DNA of 64,000 nt from Amaranthus tricolor (lineage: Eukaryota > Streptophyta > Magnoliopsida > Caryophyllales > Amaranthaceae), in contig NC_080049.1 in NCBI RefSeq assembly GCF_026212465.1, positions 35,736,385 to 35,800,384 of the forward strand. Direction: 5' to 3'. Position 1 is the first letter of the stretch. Every line of letters begins with the position of its first letter. Below are positions 1 through 12,109 of the stretch, piece by piece. The notes below the pieces were generated by a model. The model searched no databases. It was not told the DNA's origin and saw only the letters and a program-made list of their open reading frames with translations. The translations under genes and the position numbers were made by a program.

Positions 1-190
1 TAAATTATTTATTTATGTTATTTTAATTTATTTTATTTTAGATATGTATTTTATTTAGTAAAATTTTTTATTTCATATTTTTGTATTGATATTGTTAATA
101 TATTGAAATTTGAATTATTAAACTAATTGATATTGTTAATATATTAAATAGTTTAATCTTTAATTTATTAAGAATAAATTTATATTTGCA

Positions 191-1177
191 GAACTTTGAA
201 AACTTAGGGGATAATGTAGATTATTCTGATAGATTTGTTATCGATAGGAAATTTGATTCTGTAGATGATTTACATGCTTGGGCTGATGAGATAGTACTAG
301 AGTTAGTTTTCAATTTACACGTGCTTCATATAAACAAAATCAAGGACGTTCTAGAGTGAGTTTGTACTTAAGATGTCACCGCTATGGTAATATAAGGGGT
401 GATTTGAATAACTTAGACAATGCTGCCCGACCGAGTTCTAAAAGTAGGGCTTGTGGGTGTAAATTTATGATTTTAGAATGCAGTCGTAAACCAGGGGAAA
501 GACCTTGGACGATAAGAGTGTTTTCTAGTGAAAAAGGAAAACACAACCACCCGTTCTTGGTGTACAGAGATGGTCAAATAAGAGTAAATAGGATGACTAT
601 CGATATTAGGCAGCACATACGAGATCTTAGTGCAACTGGCATGCAACCAGCGTTTATAATGACTTCAATTAGAAGGAATTTTCCTGGTTTTTTTGCTAGT
701 TTGAATCATATTTATAATGTAAGACAGTCAATAAGGAGAGAAGATATGGATGGTAGGACTCCTCTTCGACACTGTCTTTATATGGCCACAGAGCATAATT
801 ATGTAGTTTGGACAGACTTGGATAGTGAGGGGCAGTTGAGTAGATTATTGATTGTAAATCATACATCTATGCAGATGATACGTTCGTGGCCCCATGTTGT
901 GTAGACACAACGTACAAAACTAATAAGCAAAAGTGGCCCAGTTGCGAAATAATAAGAATGACGCCAACCAATCACAACTTCTTGGTAGTGTTCTGTTTGA
1001 TGCGAGATGAGGCGGCTGTGTCTTATTCTTGGGTGTTAGAGAGATTAAGGATATTTACGGCAAAGTTCAGACGCCTAACGTAATCGTAACGGATCAAGAA
1101 GAGGGTTTGTCTGCAGCTAATCGTGTTGTCTTTCCAGGTAAACAGGTTTTTAATGATTAATTATTGTCGATCTATAT

Positions 1178-1241
<64 letters not shown>

Positions 1242-1665
1242 AATTAATTTTAAATTTCTGTTTAATGCAGATGTACGACATTTATTATGCGTATAGCATA
1301 TTGGCAATGATGTGGAGAACATGGTCGACAAATTGTGCAGCGGCAAGAGAAATCAACAGGGACAGATATTCAGGCAAACAAAATGGAACCCCTTGGTTAA
1401 CAGTCTGACGATCCCTGAATTTAAAAACAAGTGGGAAGGGATTGTGTCTACTTGGTCGACTAGGAACAACAAGGTCGTGCAGTATTTGGCTAGAACATGG
1501 ATTCCTCACGAAGAGAAATTTGTGCGTGCGTGGACGAATGACTGTTTGCACTTGGTTAACCAGACTACCAGTAGAGTCGAAAGCCAACACTCGTCCTTCA
1601 AGTACTACCTGGGTAGCGGTAATAGCTCATTTGATATCCTCTTTAAAAGGGCACACCAGCAATAG
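191..1665 (+). pseudogene. Broken Mutator-like (MULE) transposase, FAR1-type N-terminus
   Basis: Seen: open segments at 356-904, 886-1083 and 1312-1665 in different frames together read as a plant MULE transposase. The first has a FAR1/WRKY-GCM1-like zinc-binding region (an ACGCKF segment and a KHNHP pair). The second opens the DDE catalytic domain with VDTTYKTNKQKWP, holding the first catalytic Asp. VTDQEEGLSAA near 1085-1115 gives the second. The third ends in SRVESQHSSFKYYL and FKRAHQQ. Breaks: a frameshift near 308, another near 900, a TA microsatellite at 1182-1238 inside the gene, and truncation at 1665 where an opposite-strand gene fragment begins. Family knowledge: MULE transposases cut and paste DNA and make 9-bp target duplications. 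Inference: inactive. The true 5' end lies near or beyond the window start; an AG at 189-190 could be a splice acceptor. Confidence 0.85.
1182..1238. repeat. (TA)n microsatellite
   Basis: An almost pure TA run of about 57 bp inside the broken MULE gene. It explains the spurious IYIYIY reading frame on the minus strand. Confidence 0.97.
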
Positions 1666-1666
1666 T

Positions 1667-2845
1667 CTTGCACCCAGTCCTTGTTGCCTTTCCCAGTTGG
1701 CGATACATGTTAGCCAGTGTCACTGCACCCCAAGCAATCTCATCTTGATCAGCAGTCAAGCAAGTATAGGGTGAGGCCGCATCCAGACTCTATTCTTATC
1801 CACCAGCAGCGTGGAACCCACTATAGCCATGTAATACGTGGTAGTCTTAGTCTCCAGAGACTGAGAACGGTGGCATATAGCTGCAACATTTCACCAACGT
1901 TAATGCTCCCGCTGGTGAAGTACCCCTTCTTACGCAGCTCTGAAATTGGCTCCCCAAACAGATCGGCCAAGCCAAGCTTCCAGTCACCATCAGCAGGTTC
2001 AGCGGGAAGTGAACTGTCAATGCCAACTCCTAAAATGCGTTGCACGTAGTGCAGCATTATGGTCATCTCCCCCATGGCATGTGGAAGGTGTTGGTATCAG
2101 GCTGCCACCTCTCCACAAAGGCCGTAATAAGAGCACTATCAATGTGATGGTGCATCATGTACGATAGAAGACTTAAAGGAGTGGCAGGTAACACCCCGTA
2201 CAGCTCATCAGACATGTCCTGCAGTCTGATGATCGACTCCAACGTCCTCTTCTTAGGGTGAGAATCCAAAATCGGAGGCGTGCGCTTCGATCCCTCAAAT
2301 ATAACCTTCGCTACGTGCCCATCGTAGCTGGGTATTAAACTGGTGTCAACTGAGCACCCGGGCTGGGGTGATGTGATCAACCAGTCCATGTCCGCGGACT
2401 GTGAGCGCCTCCTCCCCCGTGGAGCCGCATTCTCAACCTGGCTGACTCCTGCGTGATCAGAAGTGCCAGTCGTACCATGCCCTCTAATCTTAAATTGTTC
2501 GGCATGCCCTTTGACGAGCATCCAATCAACAGGATGACCGACAGACTCATCCTGACCGACAAACTCTTTCCGACTGACAGAATCGTCGTAATCAGTATCA
2601 TCATCACCTGAGCCGACCGTATTACTACGCAGGCTAGTCTGGCGCTCAAAGCGACTACGCACATGGTCTAGGGTACTCGAACGTTGGGCCTGACTATGTC
2701 TGGCCGCCTGTTCCTGCCTAGCTCGCCTTGCAGAACCCGTAACCCTCCTGTTATAGGGATCCCCTATCAGTAAACTTGGCCTAAAACTATTGCCGCTCAA
2801 TAACACTCTAAAAAAGCCTTTTCCTTTTTCCTGATTTCCGGCCAT
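1667..2845 (-). pseudogene. Plant mobile domain (PMD/MAIN-like) gene fragment, frameshifted
   Basis: Seen: from the ATG at 2845 a 260-codon frame begins with a basic, Ser-rich segment and reaches a typical PMD start (HIDSALITAFVERWQPDT, then TFHMP). It breaks after TFHMP at about 2063. The neighbouring frame carries on with GEMTIMLHYVQRILGVGID, and a third stretch near 1670-1770 reads EIAWGAVTLANMYRQLGKAT. So at least two frameshifts or stops interrupt one PMD. Family knowledge: PMD proteins (MAIN, MAIL1, PP7-long forms) occur as host genes and as passengers of MULE and Ty3/gypsy elements. Context: its 3' end abuts the truncated transposase tail to tail with almost no spacer, so I read it as a passenger gene of the same element. 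Not expected to make a working protein. Confidence 0.8.
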
Positions 2846-3360
2846 TTACTACAATTTTCATATTTTAATAAACTATTAATAAAAAATCAAAAGCATAAAA
2901 AATTACATTAAGTTATATTCATTTTTATTACACTTACAATATTAATTTAATAAACATTTAAGTAAATTTAATAAACACTTACAATCATATAAATTATTAA
3001 CAACTAAAATAATTCACACATATAAACAAATAAACAATTATTATATTAATAAATAATTAAACAACTAAAATTTAGTTATCAACTAAAATAAAATTTTATT
3101 AACAATTATTATATTAAATATTAATTAAGAAATAAATTTTAATTAATATATTATTATTATATTAAAAAATAATTAAACATTTAAATAAATTATTTAAATT
3201 CAAAACTAATTATTATAATAATATTATCATATTATAATAATATTATCATAATATAATAATATATTAAAATAAAATAATTTATTATAACATTTATTAAATA
3301 ATAATAACTTAAAAAATAAATTAATTAAACAAAAGGAATTTCAAAATTCAAAAAAAAATA
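2846..3360. other. Very AT-rich non-coding tail of the MULE region
   Basis: Dominated by short A/T words with repeated AATAATT, TTATAATAAT and similar blocks. I see no reading frame, RNA gene or clear promoter. It separates the PMD fragment from the hairpin at 3361. Confidence 0.6.
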
Positions 3361-3428
3361 AATTACGAGTCGCACAAAAAGTGCGACTGAACCTAGGTGG
3401 AGTCGCACTTTTTGTGCGACTCGTAATT
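3361..3428. repeat. Perfect 28-bp inverted repeat with nested palindromic arms
   Basis: The arm 3361-3388 is the exact reverse complement of 3401-3428, with a 12-base loop (GAACCTAGGTGG). Each arm contains a smaller inverted repeat, AGTCGCAC-AAAAA-GTGCGACT. A related but longer hairpin with the same AGTCGCACAAAA word lies at 55651-55765. Confidence 0.95.
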
Positions 3429-3826
3429 TTTTTATTTATTTATTTTTTAAAATTTTTTTTAATTACATTAAAATAGAAATTACCTTGAGTTTTTGTTAAC
3501 GTCTCCTCTTAGGTTCAATCGCACTTTAGCTCCGATTAATTTTATGTGTAGATTTTGTATTTTTGAAGTGATAAAAGTGTTATTGAGTGAATTTGAAGTG
3601 TTTCATAGAATTTTTAAAATTTTTAAGTCTAAGGGCATTTTCATCATTTTATTAAATTAATTTAAATTAGAGGTAACGATAAAATAAAAAGGCGGCGAAA
3701 ATAAAGAATTAGATTACATAATAAACAGAAAAAATAGTAGGTCATCAATTTCACTTTTTGTCACATACTTTCCCACGTTTTTCTCTCTCTAAATCTCTAT
3801 AGTCTCTATCTTCCCCAATCTAACAG
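3429..3826 (+). promoter_or_regulatory. MULE-type terminal region followed by the MATE gene leader
   Basis: 3600-3698 matches the end of the element at 55437-56369: a CTAAGGGCA word, then the 17-base string AGAGGTAACGATAAAAT at 3669-3685, also at 56333-56349. I place the element end near 3698. The last 130 bases before the ATG at 3827 hold a pyrimidine-rich leader (TTTTTCTCTCTCT and later CT-rich stretches). Inference: the core promoter of the transporter gene sits next to, or partly in, transposon-derived DNA. Confidence 0.5.
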
Positions 3827-6800
3827 ATGGAAAGAAATATCAACAGTGCTCAGCAGCCATTAATATCTTCCTCCACCATCTCAGCCGCCGTCACCACCGA
3901 TAACGGCGGAGGCGACAGCCAGGTAACATTATCATATAACAGATCATCAATAACAATTGATGATGATGATCAAAATGATGAAGAGGGAGATATCCCACCA
4001 ATCAAAACCTTAAAAATGTTCTTCAAAGTGTTTTGGAAAGAGCTGAAGAAAACTATGTATCTGGCTGCTCCGGCGACTTTCATGCGTACTTGCCAATACT
4101 CTCTCGGCGCAATAACCATTACACTTTCCGGTCATCTTGGTACCCTCGATCTTGCTGCCTTTTCCATTGAGAATTCTGTCATCGCCGGCTTTTCCCTTGG
4201 TTTTCTGGTATATACTATATCATATGCTCATATTCTCTATTATCCCTTCTTATTTGTGGCATTTAATTTTATAATTTTCCCGCTCACATCAAAATGAAAT
4301 CTAAAGTTTAGTGCATGTTTTAATTAATTTTATTAAATTATTTTATTTGAATTAACATATAATTTATAGTAAAATCGTCTTAAATGGAAAATTGTGCATT
4401 TTATTTGCTTCTTATCTTAAAAAGTTGATGGGGCACTAGCCACCATGCCGGCCACCAAGCTATTTAAAATGAGGGACTCTCTTCATTTATTTATTTTCTA
4501 TTTTCCCTTTGACTAGCATGATGATGATTTATGGTTAGGCTTTTTTTATAAATCAGGACGAGATCTTTTGACCCTACCAAAATCAAATGCCAAAGCAATT
4601 ATATCTGATTTTAGAAGTTGATATTAGGAAAATAATTACTTTTTTATTTTATTTTTTAAAGTTAATAATTTTTTAGTCGAATATATACTGCCAGAATATT
4701 ACTCCATATTGATAATTGTTAATTTGAAGCTGCATCAAGTAGGTAAAAATCATAATGTTTAGACTAGAGGCGGCCAAAAACTGAAAAAAATTTTGAAGGC
4801 CCAATGAAATTTTCAAAAATTATAAAATTTTTCTAACGATTTTATATCTTTTGCAACAACACATACTCCTATAATATAATTTAATATTAAGATTTTTAAT
4901 TTTTTTGGGCAATATACAGTGAAATATGTTGAATATGCTCATGACTTTTCCTAAATTTTAGACACAAAAGAATACTTCTAAGAATTTGCTTTAGCCTTTA
5001 GCATATAAAAATATCATAATTAATCTTCAAAGCTAAATCATATAGGTAAACTTAGCTTACTCCCTTATTAATAATAATTTAGATGCTCTATTTTTTTTTA
5101 AATAGATATATCATCATCAACTTAATATTCTGCTCAAAAATAGGATCTGTGTGAAGGAAGGTGACAAACAGTCCATACTCATATTTCCTTAAGATGGAAT
5201 ACTAGAGAAAAATGATTAATTTTTTAAATAGTTATACTTCTCTGAAAAAACTTATACATATAAATTACAATTCTTCATTTTCTAAATAGCTACACTTTCA
5301 GAAAAAATTAAGTTAAGCTCTCACTTAAAAAGAGAATTCTGAGTATAAAATAAACTAATTTGTGCACTTTAATTTGAATCAAAGAGGAATAGAGTTACTT
5401 TTAAGAAAGTAGTAAAAAATAAAAAGATAGAATGAAATGTGTGATTGTAATTAAAAAAGAGTTAAAATATATGAATGAGATTAAAAAAAATAGTGGATCA
5501 TTGTCCATAAATAAAAATAATACAAATTAAATAAGACAAATCAAAATAAAAAATCATTCAAATTAAATGGTACGGATTGAGTATAAGATAGGAGTACATT
5601 TTAAAAAATAATTCCTAGAATTAGGTTTAGCCTTTAGCTGTTAACCACTGCCATATGGGCCTAAGAGTTGGATAGACCACTTAACATCATTATTGTATTA
5701 GCGCATGTAGTCTTAAGAGTCCTGCATGTACTGAATACTGAATACTCATTATTAATTTGTCATTCAATAACATGTCTAGTTAGAGGAGGCGTGGCGGATC
5801 CAGAAAAAAAAGAAGTGATGTCAATAATAAAAAAATTATAATTACCATTGAATAAATTAAGGCAAATGTCTACGTTGTGTTTTCATATTTTGGAAGCAAC
5901 GTGTAATATCATCATTTGACAAACTATGAAATAAATCACACTCAAAATAAGTTACAGTATGAAATAAATCACACTCAAAATAAGTTACAGTAGCACCACT
6001 CAAAAACTCATCAAATTTAAATTCAAAAATTTAATTTATGCCAACAAATTAAGTAATTTACCCAATTTAAAAAATCACTAAAATTAACGACCCTAATTAT
6101 GTAATTGCAAATAAAAAATTAATATGAAAAATTTCATAATCATTCCAACATTAGATGAATTACTTGAAATTAATTTGATTAATTTCAACGATTAAATGAC
6201 AAAAAATTATAAAGAAAAAAGAAAAAAAATAACCTTAAACAAGAGAAATCGTAAAGACTCCAACAAAAGACAGTGATGTACTGATATGCAGCGCGGTAGC
6301 CGGCAAGTGGAGTGGTGCTGTGGTGGACGCCGGTCGCCGGTCAGATGGTGCCGGCCAGATGACCGTTATAGTCTCAAAGAGCCGAGTCGACAGAGGGTTT
6401 GGCCGTTTGGGTCTTGCTTTGACATTGGGTTTTTACTTTCTTTGGGGTAATTAATAGGGATGATAAAAAAGAAAAAAATATTCATAAATGCTATTAATAA
6501 GTGTTGAACCTGGATGTATGCTATGAGAGATGAGAGTAGCATATACACTATTTGATTTTATTTTGGATTTAAGTCAGGTCAACCTTGTTGACCTCACTCT
6601 AAATCCGCCCTTGGGAGGAGGTCGTAGCAAATAATGATTATTTGTTAAGTTAACAAATTATCTTAATGTGGTTGGAGATGATAGGGTAGGAGTTTTGTGA
6701 ATTTAATTTACCTTTTTTGATTTTGTTTATTTTAATATTATTTTTTTGTCTTTTTATGGTGATTTACAAATAACGGTGATTGATTAGAAATTTTTGTCTA

Positions 6801-9800
6801 GCTAGTAGCTAATGCACATGTTTTCTATTTTAATGTTAAATCATCATGATTTAAATGTGGTGATTTGGTGCTTCCTACGTCCCATGAGAAAGCACCCAAA
6901 TAAAATTATTGTATTTTTAATTGAATAGAGTAATTGGTAGGAGAATACAACAAAATATAATAAATGGTAAAAAATAGTGATTAAGATGGAGAAGTTGTGC
7001 AAATTGAATGGAGAATAGAAGTATACTTATCAATTGCATTTGTACTATCGTACTCCTATCATCTAGGCATAAAGACACATATATAAAGTATTAGCTTTTT
7101 TATCACTAATTTATTTTTTCTTTTTGTGTTAAAATGTCATAATATTACTCATTAATGTTACAATGCAAAACTGATAAAAATGAGGAAATGTTTAAGGTAT
7201 CTCTAGCATAGGCAAGTAGGTTATTGGAAATTAACTTAAACAAACTTTTTTTACTTATTCTGTGGCTTAAGTAAATTTTTTAACATCTTAGCCGTTTTAG
7301 TAATAAACTTTATTGATATTTGACCTTATATATCTTCCTTCGTTCTGTTTTAGCTGCTATACAAAGGTTTAATGTAAAAGCTAAAAAAGTGTAGTAAGCT
7401 ACTACATAAAATTTTACGTGTAAAAATTTTTGCAAATTATTGCATTATTTGACTTAAATATGTGAGCTTTTTGAGTCAAACGGTGCTATTTCAGAGGGAT
7501 AGTGGAAGTTTTTTTTTGTTACAAATACTCACTGCTATAGATGAAATATGACTCCAAATCATGTAGTAGAGTAGTATGATTGTATGCATTAATTATGTTA
7601 ATTTGCAGCTAGGAATGGGAAGTGCATTAGAAACGTTGTGTGGGCAGGCATTTGGGGCGAAACAACTCAACATGCTAGGAATTTACTTGCAAAGATCTTG
7701 GGTCATCCTTAACACAACGGCCCTCTTACTTTGTCTCTTCTACATCTTTGCCACCCCACTTCTCAAATTCATTGGAGAAACTTCTGCAATCTCTGAGGCT
7801 GCGGGTATATATACATACTCCCTCCGTACCTAACATACTGCAACACTAACGACTGGTACAAGTATTATGAAATTGATAGGGACTAAACCGGTACTAATTT
7901 ATTTTGGATCTACCATCAAACCTGGGGCGGATCCAGCCTAATTCAATGTTGTCAACTTATAGCATTTAACAATTTATATATCTAAACATATGTGTATTAG
8001 TTAAAGTTGGTTAATTAAGGCTGAATAGAGTTTAGTCTAAACTGCAAATCAAACTGGAACAAACCGTAATTTTAATATTTGGTATGGTCTACGGTCTAAA
8101 CGGTCTGGTATGTTTTTTTCAAAAAAAATTACGATTTGTGGTCTGATTCCGGTTTTTGATTTTTCAGACCAGACAAGACCGCAAACCGTACTATGACCAA
8201 AAAAATCATAATTTTTTTAAAAAGTATGTTGCTACCTAGATATTTGAAAATGTAGTTATTTTTATATGGTAATATAATGTTAATACAATCAGCAAATTAT
8301 AAATTATTATATTTGATGATTATAGGTGCGAAATATTTATTTAAACACATATAATAATTTAGGAAAAATATAAAAATTAAAAATCGTAGACTAGACTAGA
8401 TCAGACCGTTGTAGAACGGTTTGGTCCGGTCCGATCTAGAAATTTTCCAGACCGGAATTTTTGGTTTGGTCCCCTAGTTTAAATATTAGTCTATGTACTA
8501 GCATTGTCCTAGGTTCACGTCTTACTATCAGCATTGTTTAACAACAGTATTTAGTGCATTCACAATTGACATCATTTGATTTTATTTTGGATCTGCCCCT
8601 GTACAAAACAGGTAAAGTAGCACTATGGATGATCCCACAACTATTCGCATATGCAATGGTATTCCCAATTATAAAGTACCTTCAAGCACAACGTAAGGTG
8701 ATGACAATGGCGGCGATCACCGGAGTAGCATTGCTCCTCCATGCATTTTTCTCATGGCTAATCATGCTTAAGCTCGGGTGGGGGCTGGTCGGAGGTGCAG
8801 CGGTGTTGAACACTTCATGGTGGTTCATAGTCTTGGCTGAGCTTGTCTACATATTTAGTGGGAGGTGTGGTGAGGCGTGGACTGGTTTCTCTTGGAAGGC
8901 TTTTAATGACTTATGGGGCTTTTTTAGGCTCTCTGTGGCCTCTGCTGTCATGTTATGGTATGGTCCCTTCATAATTGCCATAAAGAATACCTCTCTATCC
9001 TTTCCAATATGTTGCGCAACATCTAAAAAGCTATCACTTTGATTTTCTTTAAGTGGCAAATTTAAAGTGATTTAAGAAAGCATTTTGCCACCATAAACAG
9101 AAAAAATGACGATAGAATTTGTAGTTGTTAGATCTCTAAAAGTCTTAGTGATGAACAAAAGAGCAAGTTGCATTGATTGTCTATGTCGAGGATTGTGACA
9201 AAAAAAAAGACTATGATACAAAATGTTCGTCGTAATGTTTAGAGTGTCACAATAAAAAAAAAAACTTATTTCACAATGAATTAAAAAGTTATTTTTATTT
9301 ACTATTTATTTATTTTTCAGTCCTCTGTTAGAATATATAATATGTCTTGGGGCCTCAATCAAAAGCTTAAACTGATGGTTGAGGCCCCAGGCTATGTTGC
9401 TCTTGTCACACTGGTTTCTGATACTATGTCAAGGAACCAACTCAACCAAAAGCTTAAGCTGATAATTGAGGCCCCAAGATATGTTACTCTTGTTATATTG
9501 GATTCTGATACCATGTCAAGAAATCATCTCAACCAAAAGTTTAAGTCGATGATTGAGGCTTGTAGTATGTTATATGCTCTAACATCCTCCACATTACCTA
9601 ATCTTTATAAATTTTTTATTCTTAAAACTAACTTTTTTACATAAGTTCTCATTTGCTATTAACTTGAAAATAAAATTTTAAAAAGTATATGTTAAATTCA
9701 AAAGAAATAATTCAAATAAATAGAAGTTTCACAAAGAAATTACCATCACCTAATTTAGGTTTCTTATTAAAAAATGTTATATTTGATGTGCACAGTTTAG

Positions 9801-11989
9801 AGACATGGTATTTTATGGCTCTTATTCTATTTGCCGGATATCTGGAGAATGCAGAAGTTTCAGTGGATGCCTTGTCTGTATGGTAAGAATTTTAATTTTT
9901 TAGATAATTGATGGTGTTGGGATGGTTTATTTTACGTCGATTAATTAATAATAGTGTGTACACTAAGTTATTGAAGCTCTTTCTTTTATTGCCATGTAAT
10001 TTTGGGATGGTATCATCTTGGTTTAAGCGTGAGTATTTCATATTTCTCGATTATATATTGTCATAATAAGTCCAGCCTAATTTAACAGATTAGCCAAGGC
10101 AAAAGTGATACCGGAATAAGACATAATTCGAAAAGGAGTTTGATTAACAAAAAATTTTGCAAGTTCAATACTCATGTTATCTATTCAATTTTCTACCCAA
10201 TAATTGTTCTTATGAATTCAATTTCAGCATGAACATACTTGGTTGGGCAATGATGGTGGCTTTAGGATTCAATGCAGCTGTGAGGTTAGTATGAAATCTA
10301 CCATGTGATTCTCATGGTGATCCTAAAAAACATTTTTTATTCACATTTTCTAATACCACTTAATACCAAATCTCAAAATAATAACATAATGAAATAAATT
10401 TTTTCAAGAAAATGAGATGACTGAAATAAATTAAGCATGATCAATTAAACCTGTCAAAGATTTTCCTACCAAAATTCACTAACTTTTTATGATCATTCTT
10501 ATTATTTATTACCGATAACCAAATGTGTCGGCTTACAAATAAAACTTGTGGTTTAATTTGTGAAGTGTAAGGGTATCAAATGAACTTGGAGCAGGACGTC
10601 CTAGAACAGCAAAGTTCTCAGTATTGGTATCTGTAGCAATTTCATTTATGGTGGGTTTAATCCTGTCATCAATATTACTAATCTATCGAAAAGAATATCC
10701 GGCAATATTTACAAGCAGTAAAGATGTACAACACATTGTCACTAAACTCACTCCAATCCTCACTTTTAGCATCACAATCAACAACTTTCAACCTGTTCTC
10801 TCTGGTATGTTAACTTATACTCCCACCGTTCTAATTTAGTTGCAACATTGGAAATACTTGCATTATTCACTTATCTCTCTTAATTTATGATTAATTTTTA
10901 ATTTATAAGTTCAAAAATTGTCGAGTAGGATCTTATTTGATTCATATCGACGTAAAGATTATTAATATGAAATTTTTATAATTTTTTTATTATACATAAT
11001 CATAGATTATAAGGATAGAATTAGTTTATTGAATCGCGTGAAAAAGCAACGTTATTATTTTGAAACGGAGGAAGTACAACAAATTAGAATGAAATCTTGT
11101 TTGATTCGTATTTTCCTTGTAAATTTTTTAAATTAAATTGGAAAAATTGTTGTGAATAATCCAACATATATTCAATTACCTGCCAATGATCCCACCTTTT
11201 GAAAATTTTTAAATAATCTAACCTTTACTTTTAGTTTGTTGCCAATGAACCCTTCAAAGAAATGGCGTACTATATCAGGTTATCTCTTATCTTCTTCCTT
11301 ATTTATAATAATTCAAGGCAAAATGTTAAAAAACTACCTAGTATATACCCCATTTTGCAAAAAACTACCTTAAATAAAAATTTTTGCAAAAAACTACCTT
11401 ATATAATACAATTGTTTGCAAAACACTACCTTATAACGGATTGTGGCCTTTGACCGCTATCTTTAACCGTTGACCCGCATGTGAGACGCACGTGATGCAT
11501 TACTGTATTTAATTTTTATTTTTATTTATTTTTATATTTTTTTATTATTAAAAAAATTTATTTATATTTTATTATTACTATAATTATTTAAAAAAACTAA
11601 TTTTTTTTATATTTTTTTATTATTATTATAATTATTTATTTTTATTTTTAATTTTATTTTTATTTTTATCATTATTATTATTATTTTATTTTTTAAAATT
11701 TTAATAATAATTATTTTTTTTTAATTTTTGTTTTTATTTTTATTTTTATTATTATTATTATTATTATTTTAAATTTTTTTAAAAATAAAAAAATAATAAT
11801 AATAAAAATTTTAAATAAAATAAAAATAAAAACAAAAGTAAAAAAAATAAAAATTAATTTTATTTCAAATTTTTTAAAAAATTTTTATTTTATTATTATT
11901 ATTATTATTAATTTACTTTTGTTTTTATTTTTATTTTATTTTAAATTATTATTATTATTATTATTATTTTTTTTTATTTTTTTTAAAAA

Positions 11990-12066
<77 letters not shown>

Positions 12067-12072
12067 TAATAC

Positions 12073-12109
<37 letters not shown>

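Noticed and set aside
1161..1346. IYIYIY reading frames at TA tracts (also 13410-13781, 17625-17875)
   Set aside because: Translation of TA microsatellites; no other coding signal.
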